Assembly (NCBI RefSeq): GCF_011046555.1
Contig: NZ_CP049246.1
Span: forward strand, 3,472,001 to 3,536,000
DNA length: 64,000 nt
Direction: 5' to 3'
Origin: Sphingobacterium lactis
GTDB lineage: Bacteria; Bacteroidota; Bacteroidia; Sphingobacteriales; Sphingobacteriaceae
Positions 57,627 through 64,000 of the stretch are shown piece after piece. Below the pieces are notes generated by a model. The model was not told the origin of the DNA. It made no database searches and saw only the letters and a list, made by a program, of their open reading frames with translations. Position 1 is the stretch's first letter. Each line of letters starts with the position of its first letter. Position numbers and translations under genes: made by a program.

Positions 57627-58094
57627 ATGAAAAAGACATTACTATCATTAGCAGCTGCAGCAGCTTTAGTTTTTGGCTTCAACGAAGCTAAAGCTCAAAC
57701 TCCTTATAAAACAGCTATCGGTCTTGCAATAGACTTAGGTGATGGCGCGACTTTGTTCGGCCCACAAATCAAGCATTCTTTCGGTGGTGCGAACGCTGGT
57801 CAAGCGCAAGTATTATTCGGAGATAACTTTACTGCAATCGGTGCAGACTATTCTTACAACCAACAGTTCGCTGGAACTAACGGTTTAGGATGGTACGTTG
57901 GTGTGGGTCCTCAAATCGGATTCGGTGGTGACCTAACTTGGTTCTCAATCCGTCCACAAGCAGGTTTGGAATACAAGATTCCTTCCGCTCCTATTGCTTT
58001 CCACTTCGACTGGAAACCAAACTGGAACCTTTCTCACGATACTGATTTCAACGCTGCTCGTTTCAGCTTAGGATTTAAATTCACTTTAAGATAG
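57627..58094 (+). CDS. Small outer-membrane barrel protein
   Basis: A 155-residue protein with a signal peptide (MKKTLLSLAAAAALVFGFNE). The mature part alternates strands with many Gly and aromatic residues (FTAIGADYSYNQQFAG, GWYVGVGPQIGFGGDLTWFS) and ends FSLGFKFTLR. It is probably an eight-stranded barrel. The G+C use and codons look highly expressed. The first of a series of repeated terminators follows the stop. Confidence 0.6.
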   Translation: MKKTLLSLAAAAALVFGFNEAKAQTPYKTAIGLAIDLGDGATLFGPQIKHSFGGANAGQAQVLFGDNFTAIGADYSYNQQFAGTNGLGWYVGVGPQIGFGGDLTWFSIRPQAGLEYKIPSAPIAFHFDWKPNWNLSHDTDFNAARFSLGFKFTLR

Positions 58095-58102
58095 TGAATA
58101 AC

Positions 58103-58133
58103 AAAAAAGCCTTTCTTGCAGAAAGGCTTTTTT
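58103..58133. terminator. Terminator of the barrel-protein gene
   Basis: AAAAAAGCCTTTC and GAAAGGCTTTTTT form a 13-bp stem around TTGCA, followed by GTTATAG. The same hairpin is repeated at 58237 and 58365, and a variant occurs at 58531. Confidence 0.9.
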
Positions 58134-58479
58134 GTTATAGTAGTGAGATGTGAGTATTGAGATATGAGACCTGCTGGAAAGTATTTAGTATTTAGTATTA
58201 AGTATTAAGATGTATGGTGAACAAAATACTAGGAATGCCTTTCTTGCAGAAAGGCTTTTTTGTTATAGTAGTGAGATATGAGAATTGAGATATGAGACCA
58301 GTTGGAAAGTATTTAGTAGTTAGTATTAAGTATTAAGATGTATGGTGAACAAAATACTAGGAATGCCTTTCTTGCAGAAAGGCTTTTTTGTTATAGTAGT
58401 GAGATATGAGAATTGAGATATGAGACCAGTTGGAAAGTAGTTAGTAGTTAGTATTAAGTATTAAGATGTATGGCTCATA
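58109..58479. repeat. Three tandem 128-bp units, each starting with a terminator
   Basis: Units start at 58109, 58237 and 58365, exactly 128 bp apart. Each begins GCCTTTCTTGCAGAAAGGC, goes through TAGTGAGAT(G/A)TGAG and TTAGTATTAAGTATTAAGAT, and the first two end AAAATACTAGGAAT. Differences are a few substitutions. The third unit diverges after ATGTATGG, and a variant hairpin at 58531 follows. Confidence 0.9.
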
Positions 58480-58530
58480 TAAAATTTAGCATAAAGCAAT
58501 TGGACGTAAAGTGGATAAAATACGCGAAAA

Positions 58531-58556
58531 GCCTTTCTGGATGAAAGGCTTTTTTA
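58531..58556. terminator. Variant terminator hairpin
   Basis: GCCTTTC and GAAAGGC around TGGAT, then TTTTTTATT. The stem is flanked by A- and T-runs. It may be an older relative of the three hairpins in the tandem array, and also serves the leftward small-protein gene. Confidence 0.7.
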
Positions 58557-58626
58557 TTGTATATAATATGATGTGGGACTATAGGTCGATCTAAACCCAG
58601 GATTGACTGGGTTCTTTCTGAGGTTA

Positions 58627-58803
58627 TCAAATAGGCTGTTCGTTCTTTGCTTTCTTCTTCATTATCCTGAGAAAGAAATAAAATAGAATGGTAGCTGCTA
58701 TTGGGGTTACTATTAAGAACCAGAGGTTGAATGTATTAGTGAATAGAAAGTTGATAATACATAAAACGGCTAACACAATTAAAAAAAACACGACTAATTT
58801 CAT
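58627..58803 (-). CDS. Small membrane protein, 58 residues
   Basis: An ATG at 58803 opens a 58-codon frame with two hydrophobic helices (MKLVVFFLIVLAVLCIINFL, then LWFLIVTPIAATILFYFFL) and a basic tail (RIMKKKAKNEQPI). A longer frame on the other strand over the same bases has no sensible composition. The two-helix, positively ended layout is typical of a small inner-membrane protein. No family is recognised. Confidence 0.55.
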   Translation of the reverse strand: MKLVVFFLIVLAVLCIINFLFTNTFNLWFLIVTPIAATILFYFFLRIMKKKAKNEQPI

Positions 58804-58930
58804 GGCTAAATATTTAGTTTATAAAATGATTAATTCTCCTACTTCGTTGTTTTACTTTTTTGGTATTGGTAAGACAGATATTTGTCTTAGGGATGTACAA
58901 CTATATTATGTGCTATTCATAAAAAGTTAA

Positions 58931-59315
58931 TAAAATATTTATTTCATTAAAACCAAAGGTTTCAATGGGACTAAATCGGCTATTTTGTAATTTGTGATTA
59001 AATTTAATAAATATTAAATTAATTTTATGTGTATTTTATGTAAATTTTATAAGGACAATGTAGAACATTCGGCACCTATGCAGGTCAGAAAAAGGGACTG
59101 GAGTATTTGTGCGCTATCAATGAGCGGATTTATTGCGCGAAAAAGCGGCAGGATAGTGCCTGAAAATTAAGGGAATATTAAGAAACAACTTTTCCCGTAT
59201 TATGTTTGATATACTATTTCCATTATGTATTTTTTTTATACCTTTGCGAATCTTGGTAAAATATTATTAAGCTTAAAAAAAAACATAAAAAACCATAATT
59301 TATTACGATTAGACA
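58931..59315. other. Intergenic region upstream of secDF
   Basis: AT-rich sequence with the secDF promoter. Bases 59053-59163 form a short open stretch (GTYAGQKKGLEYLCAINERI and so on, then a stop) with protein-like composition but no start codon, possibly the tail of a lost gene. Confidence 0.4.
59239..59246 (+). promoter_or_regulatory. -7 element TACCTTTG for secDF
   Basis: TACCTTTG matches TAnnTTTG and lies about 70 bp before the ATG at 59316. Confidence 0.5.
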
Positions 59316-62300
59316 ATGAGTAAAGGGCTGATTAAATTTTTGGTGATAGTGGTTTCCTTAGCGTGCCTCTACTCCTTATCATTCACTTTTGTAACACGTA
59401 AAGTTGAAAAAGACGCAGCGGAATACGCCAATGGCGACATGGCAAAGGAAAAAGCCTATTTGGATTCCATCGCGGGTGAGGAAGTGTACAACCTAGGTAT
59501 CGCAAAATTCACCTATCGCGAAGCGAAAGCAAACGAACTTGCTCTTGGTTTGGACCTTAAGGGTGGTATGAACGTTACAATGGAAATTTCATTGAACGAA
59601 TTGATCACCAACCTAGCGAACAAACCTAAGGATGCAAACTTCAACAAAGCATTAGAAACTGCAGTTGCAAAGAGCAAAACGACAAACACGTCATTGATTG
59701 ACCTGTTTCTAAATGAGTATAAAGCTACTGGTGCTTCGGCTCCGATCGCTTCATTCTTCGCAACAAAGGACAATGCAAATGTAATCACTGGCGCCAGCTC
59801 AGAGAATGATGTCCGTACTTGGTTAAAAAGAGAAGCGGATAATGCCATCCAAAACTCCTACAAGGTATTGCGTACGCGTATCGACAAGTTCGGCGTAGCA
59901 TCCCCTAACATCCAGATCCAACAAGGAACAAACCGTATCCTAATCGAGTTACCAGGTGTAAACGATGAAGAACGCGTTCGTAAGCTCCTTCAAGGTTCTG
60001 CAAAACTAGAATTCTACGAAACTTACAATAACGCACAGATTTTCTCCCTTCTAGAGAACATCAACACTACCCTTGCTACTACATTGAAGTCAAACAAAGC
60101 CGTTGCTAACGTGCCTAGTGATTCAACAACTGCAACGGTAGCTGCTGATACAACGAAGAAAGAAGAAAACCTATTGGCGAAATTAGGCGCGAACAAAGCA
60201 GGTTCTGATTCCGCAAAAACAACGGATTCAGCAGCGGCAAAAGTGGATCAAGCAGCATTGGCTAACAATCCATTATTCGCGGTATTGAGCCCATCGATCT
60301 ATTCTGACCCGAACACCGGCCAACAGCAATTGATCCCAGGTGCAGTGGTAGGACATGCCAACCTAAAGGACACAGCGAAGATCAATGCGTATCTAGCTCG
60401 TCCGGAAATTAAATCCATCATCCCAGGAAACCTAAAACTCCTTTGGGCTGTAAAACCAGAAAACAACAATAAAGATTTTCTTTCCCTATACGCTATCAAA
60501 GCATCAGGTGCTGAAAACGGACCGGTAATGACAGGTGATGTGATCACTGACGCTACAGATGGTTTCGATCAGCAGAACACACCGATCGTATCCATGCAGA
60601 TGAACGCCAGCGGCGCGCAACAATGGAGACGCATCACAGCACAAGCAGCGCAGAATAGAGATGCCATTGCGATCGTTTTGGATAACGTGGTATACTCTGC
60701 TCCAGGTGTGAACGAAGAAATCCCGAACGGAAACTCCCAGATCTCTGGTAACTTCACCATTGAAGACACCAAAGACTTAGCAAACGTATTGAAAGCAGGT
60801 CGCCTTCCAACAACGGCAAAAATCGTTGAAGAAGCAATCGTAGGTCCTTCATTGGGTCAGGTAGCGATTGATTCCGGTGTGAACTCTGCGATCATCGGTA
60901 TTATCGTGGTTATGGCGTTCATGATCGCGTACTACAACCGTGCAGGTATTGCTGCGAACATCGCGGTAATCTTCAACGTATTCTTCTTGATGGGTGTTCT
61001 TGCATCCCTGAATGCGGTGCTTACCCTACCGGGTATTGCGGGTATTGTATTGACCATGGGCACTGCGGTGGATGCGAACGTACTGATCTACGAGCGTATG
61101 CGTGAAGAACAGGCCATGGGCAAATCCATCCGTCAGGTGGTTGCAGATGGTTACAAACATGCGATGCCATCTATCCTTGACTCCCAGATCACGACATTCT
61201 TGGTAGGTTTGATCCTATTCTTTACCGGAAGTGGTCCAATCCAAGGTTTCGCGACAACGTTGATGATCGGTATTATTACCTCATTGTTCACAGCGATCTT
61301 CATCACTCGTTTGATCTTCGAATACATGTTGGAGAAAGATATCAAGATTACGCTTTCCTTCCCTTGGTCTAACCACACGTTGAAGAATGCGAACTTCCAA
61401 TTCATCAAAAAGAGAAAAGTAGCTTATATCGCTTCATTGATTGCTGTTGTTATTTCCATCGGCGCCATCTTAACCAAAGGTTTTTCTTACGGTGTAGATT
61501 TCCAAGGTGGTCGTACTTACACAGTACGTTTCGACAATGGTGTGAATGCGGAAGAAGTTCGTAATAACTTAGATAATATTTTCGGTACGACAACAGAGGT
61601 GAAAACCTTTGGTAATGAAAACCAATTGCGCGTTACGACATCCTACCAGATCGAAGAAACCAGCGATGCGGCAGATCAGGAAGTGCTATCAAAATTGAAC
61701 GAAGGCCTATCAAAAGTACAGGGCAATAAATACGAGATCCTTTCGCAACAGAAAGTAGGACCTACCATCGCTAGCGATATCCGCGACAGAGCAATCTATG
61801 CGGCGATCCTATCGATTATCGTAATTGCAGCCTATATCTTGATCCGTTTCCACAAATGGCAATATTCCGCGGGTGCTGCGATTGCAACAATCCACGATGC
61901 GATTATCTTGATGGGACTATTCTCGATTTTGGATGGCATCGTTCCATTCTCCTTGGATATCGACCAGCATTTTGTGGCAGCGATCCTAACGGTATTGGGT
62001 TATTCGGTGAACGATACGGTGGTTGTATTCGACCGTCTTCGTGAATACTTGAAGAAACCGAATGCACACCAAGAGGAAATGGGTACTACCATCAATAAAG
62101 CGATCAACTCCACATTGAGCCGTACCGTGATTACATCTTTAACCGTAATCTTCGTGTTGGCTGTATTGTTCGTGTTCGGTGGTGAGGTTATCCGTGGGTT
62201 CTCCTTCGCTATCCTTGTAGGTATCGTTGTAGCAACTTACTCATCCATCTTCTTGGCAGCGCCAGCTATCTACGACCTATCAGGTGGTAAGCACTTAGCA

Positions 62301-62351
62301 GAAAGCGCAGAAGATAAAGCTAAAAAAGCGGCAAAAGTAGTTACTCCGTAA
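59316..62351 (+). CDS. secDF: SecDF fused protein-export subunit
   Basis: A 1011-residue fusion of SecD and SecF. SecD has LGLDLKGGMNVTMEISL near residue 80 and a long periplasmic part; its C-terminal helices include GIAGIVLTMGTAVDANVLIY. SecF begins near residue 695 with GVDFQGGRTYTVRFDNG and ends with YSVNDTVVVFDRLREYL. Fused SecDF is common in Bacteroidota. It uses the proton gradient to help pull proteins through SecYEG. A terminator follows. Confidence 0.97.
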   Translation: MSKGLIKFLVIVVSLACLYSLSFTFVTRKVEKDAAEYANGDMAKEKAYLDSIAGEEVYNLGIAKFTYREAKANELALGLDLKGGMNVTMEISLNELITNLANKPKDANFNKALETAVAKSKTTNTSLIDLFLNEYKATGASAPIASFFATKDNANVITGASSENDVRTWLKREADNAIQNSYKVLRTRIDKFGVASPNIQIQQGTNRILIELPGVNDEERVRKLLQGSAKLEFYETYNNAQIFSLLENINTTLATTLKSNKAVANVPSDSTTATVAADTTKKEENLLAKLGANKAGSDSAKTTDSAAAKVDQAALANNPLFAVLSPSIYSDPNTGQQQLIPGAVVGHANLKDTAKINAYLARPEIKSIIPGNLKLLWAVKPENNNKDFLSLYAIKASGAENGPVMTGDVITDATDGFDQQNTPIVSMQMNASGAQQWRRITAQAAQNRDAIAIVLDNVVYSAPGVNEEIPNGNSQISGNFTIEDTKDLANVLKAGRLPTTAKIVEEAIVGPSLGQVAIDSGVNSAIIGIIVVMAFMIAYYNRAGIAANIAVIFNVFFLMGVLASLNAVLTLPGIAGIVLTMGTAVDANVLIYERMREEQAMGKSIRQVVADGYKHAMPSILDSQITTFLVGLILFFTGSGPIQGFATTLMIGIITSLFTAIFITRLIFEYMLEKDIKITLSFPWSNHTLKNANFQFIKKRKVAYIASLIAVVISIGAILTKGFSYGVDFQGGRTYTVRFDNGVNAEEVRNNLDNIFGTTTEVKTFGNENQLRVTTSYQIEETSDAADQEVLSKLNEGLSKVQGNKYEILSQQKVGPTIASDIRDRAIYAAILSIIVIAAYILIRFHKWQYSAGAAIATIHDAIILMGLFSILDGIVPFSLDIDQHFVAAILTVLGYSVNDTVVVFDRLREYLKKPNAHQEEMGTTINKAINSTLSRTVITSLTVIFVLAVLFVFGGEVIRGFSFAILVGIVVATYSSIFLAAPAIYDLSGGKHLAESAEDKAKKAAKVVTP

Positions 62352-62371
62352 TCGGAAAACTAATACTATAC

Positions 62372-62399
62372 AAAAGGCTGTTCGTTCGAACAGCCTTTT
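62372..62399 (+). terminator. Terminator of secDF
   Basis: AAAAGGCTGTTCG and CGAACAGCCTTTT form a 13-bp stem (effective loop 6 bases), with TTTTTTTG on the plus side. Confidence 0.9.
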
Positions 62400-62500
62400 T
62401 TTGTTTCCTTTATCATCCAGTATGTTTTTCCTATTCCGCATGATATTGTCAAAAATCTGTTTATTATCCTTTCTACTGAATCATACTCTATATTTTTTAG

Positions 62501-62508
62501 TAGTTTTG
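62501..62508 (+). promoter_or_regulatory. -7 element TAGTTTTG
   Basis: TAGTTTTG matches TAnnTTTG and lies 17 bp before the ATG at 62526. Confidence 0.5.
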
Positions 62509-62525
62509 GCTATAAATCAACACGC

Positions 62526-63161
62526 ATGAGAAATAAATTTCTAATAACCTCCCTTTGTTTATCCCTTGGCATTTTGGCTGTAGGGTGCAATAACGAGAAC
62601 AAATCGACAAATACAACTACACAGGATGAGCATGCAGGACATGACCATGCCGGGCATGACCATAGTGCACATGAGCACACAACTGGACCTGTTCAGAACC
62701 CCGCTCCTGCTCCGAATGCCGCACCTATGCAGAAAGAACCGACCAAGAGTATTCCAGAGTTTACCTTCTACAAAGTGAAGTCGGGTATTTCGTATACAAA
62801 AGCAGATCTACCTGCCGGTAAGAACACGGTATTTGTCCTTTTCGATCCAGGATGTAACCATTGCCAGAACGAAACAAAAGCTTTAGCGCAGAACTACGAT
62901 AAAATCAAGGATGTGAACATCCTATATGTATCCATGAATGACCCTGCCTTGATGTCCAGTTTCTTCAACACGTTCGGAAAGAATCTGGAAGGCAAGGAAA
63001 ATGTGCAGATGCTGTGGGATAGAAACCAGGATTTCATCCAACGTTTCCACATCCCGAATATGTTCCCAGCGAACTATGTCTTTGGTCCGGATGGTGCCTT
63101 GAAATCGTACTGGGAAGGCGAAAAAGGAATTAATGAGGTTATTGCTGAATTTACGAAATAA
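62526..63161 (+). CDS. Thioredoxin-fold lipoprotein with His-rich linker
   Basis: A 211-residue lipoprotein (LGILAVGCNNEN, Cys21). After it comes a His-rich linker, DEHAGHDHAGHDHSAHEHTT, then a Pro/Ala-rich stretch and a thioredoxin-fold domain from about residue 75. The active-site pair lies in LFDPGCNHCQNETKAL (CxxC), and FHIPNMFPANYVFGPDG has the cis-Pro-like region. The His tract could bind metals. The stop touches the gap start codon (TAAATG), so the two are likely co-transcribed. Confidence 0.85.
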   Translation: MRNKFLITSLCLSLGILAVGCNNENKSTNTTTQDEHAGHDHAGHDHSAHEHTTGPVQNPAPAPNAAPMQKEPTKSIPEFTFYKVKSGISYTKADLPAGKNTVFVLFDPGCNHCQNETKALAQNYDKIKDVNILYVSMNDPALMSSFFNTFGKNLEGKENVQMLWDRNQDFIQRFHIPNMFPANYVFGPDGALKSYWEGEKGINEVIAEFTK

Positions 63162-64000
63162 ATGAGAATTGCCATCAATGGGTTTGGTCGTATTGGCCGT
63201 CATACCCTTCGAAATCTGTTGAATAGAACGAATGAATCGTTGGAGGTTGTTGCGATCAATGATCTGGCCGATGCCCAGACCCTGGCGCACCTATTTAAGT
63301 ATGATTCGGTACACGGACCTTTACATAGGCCCGTGGAGCACGATGCGAATCACCTGATCATTGATGGCAAATCCATCCTCATCCTCAACAAAAAGGATCC
63401 GGAGGAATTACCGTGGGACGAACTGGGTATCGACCTCGTGGTCGAATCCACCGGCTTTTTCGTGAAACATGACCTGGCAGCCAAGCACCTGAAAGCTGGT
63501 ACCAAACAGGTCATCATCTCAGCCCCATCACCAGACAAGGAAGTTCCAACCGTGGTTCTCGGCATCAACGACCGGGACTTCGATTGGCAAACACCGATAT
63601 TTTCCAATGCCTCCTGTACCACCAACAATGTGGCCCCACTGATCAAGATCTTGGATGAAAACTGGGGGATCGTCGATGGTTACATCACGACCGTCCACTC
63701 CATGACCGGCGACCAGAACCTACACGATGCACCACATCGCGACCTGAGACGCTCCAGAGCGGCCTCGGCCTCCATTATCCCGACCACAACAGGAGCGGCG
63801 AAAGCCATTACCAATGTGTTCAAACACCTGGAGGGAAAGTTGGGTGGCGCCGGAATCCGTGTACCGGTATTGAATGGATCCCTAACGGATTTCACCTGTA
63901 ATCTTTCCAAGGAAACCACGGTGGAGGAAATCAACGCCAAATTCCGCGAAGCGGCATCCGGCGACTTGAAAGATGTCCTCTATTATACCGAAGACCCTAT
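63162..64000 (+). CDS. gap: Glyceraldehyde-3-phosphate dehydrogenase, 3' end beyond the right edge
   Basis: The first 279 codons of a type I GAPDH. It begins MRIAINGFGRIGRHTLRNLL and has the catalytic SNASCTTNNVAPLIKIL, TVHSMTGDQNLHDAPHRDLR and RVPVLNGSLTDF. It converts glyceraldehyde-3-phosphate to 1,3-bisphosphoglycerate. The ATG at 63162 directly follows the previous stop. Confidence 0.95.
   Translation, partial: MRIAINGFGRIGRHTLRNLLNRTNESLEVVAINDLADAQTLAHLFKYDSVHGPLHRPVEHDANHLIIDGKSILILNKKDPEELPWDELGIDLVVESTGFFVKHDLAAKHLKAGTKQVIISAPSPDKEVPTVVLGINDRDFDWQTPIFSNASCTTNNVAPLIKILDENWGIVDGYITTVHSMTGDQNLHDAPHRDLRRSRAASASIIPTTTGAAKAITNVFKHLEGKLGGAGIRVPVLNGSLTDFTCNLSKETTVEEINAKFREAASGDLKDVLYYTEDP

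Noticed and set aside
58109..58479. CRISPR array
   Set aside because: The 128-bp units are continuous near-identical tandem copies with no unique spacers and no cas genes nearby.
58688..58930. 80-codon rightward frame
   Set aside because: Its composition is not protein-like, and the opposite strand gives a clean two-helix membrane protein.
59053..59163. Open stretch ending GLEYLCAINERIYCAKKRQDSA
   Set aside because: It has no start codon and only 36 codons. It may be a lost gene's tail, but evidence is too thin for a feature.

Overview
The window is chromosomal DNA of a Bacteroidota bacterium, most likely Sphingobacteriaceae (Sphingobacterium- or Pedobacter-like). This rests on a SusC/SusD pair, a fused SecDF, TPR-histidine kinases paired with LuxR-type regulators, TAnnTTTG-type -7 promoter elements with weak ribosome binding sites, and Bacteroidota-type families (DUF6702, DUF6882, PaiB, SdpI). 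Taxonomy is inferred from gene content only. No rRNA, tRNA, CRISPR array or intact transposase was seen.

Layout. 0-9.9 kb: a left-edge partial gene, a 125-bp MITE-like repeat, an S41 peptidase, a FUSC-type membrane protein, DinB, a GNAT gene with a probable 5' frameshift next to PaiB, an SdpI/aspartic-protease pair and two envelope proteins. 9.9-18.9 kb: a TPR histidine kinase and NarL-type regulator facing a SusD-SusC pair, a decayed AraC gene and a zinc-ribbon protein. The promoters of the kinase and of the beta-helix lipoprotein beside it carry the same CCCCC/GGGGG palindrome at the same distance from a TAACTTTG element. 19-30 kb: a structured 400-bp intergenic region, several hypothetical proteins, a LuxR protein, a second TPR-kinase/regulator pair, an EamA exporter and an MBL hydrolase divergent from HxlR. 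30.4-36.5 kb: a TPP riboswitch followed by thiS-thiC-thiE-like-thiE-thiG-thiH-thiF, mostly overlapping genes, with no thiD. 36.5-41.5 kb: TetR, GNAT, and an M1 peptidase/HupE/DUF6702 group. 42.5-51.5 kb: a cluster predicted to oxidise L-fucose by the non-phosphorylating route (transport, mutarotation, dehydrogenation, lactone hydrolysis, dehydration, second oxidation, hydrolytic cleavage to pyruvate and lactate), flanked by two AraC regulators. 51.6-64 kb: DUF389 protein, NhaA, an alanine/sodium symporter, guaB, a small barrel protein, a 128-bp tandem terminator array, a small membrane protein, secDF, a His-rich thioredoxin lipoprotein and a partial gap gene.

The strongest unexplained signals are non-coding: a 127-bp element with 21-bp inverted ends and internal 11-bp tandem units (two copies), an interlocking inverted-repeat pair at 19.3 kb that can form two competing hairpins, the 128-bp repeats that each duplicate a terminator, and the matched palindrome/promoter pair at 9.9/10.2 kb. 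Three small reading frames (55, 43 and 58 codons) are proposed in apparent gaps. No complete novel multi-gene system could be shown.
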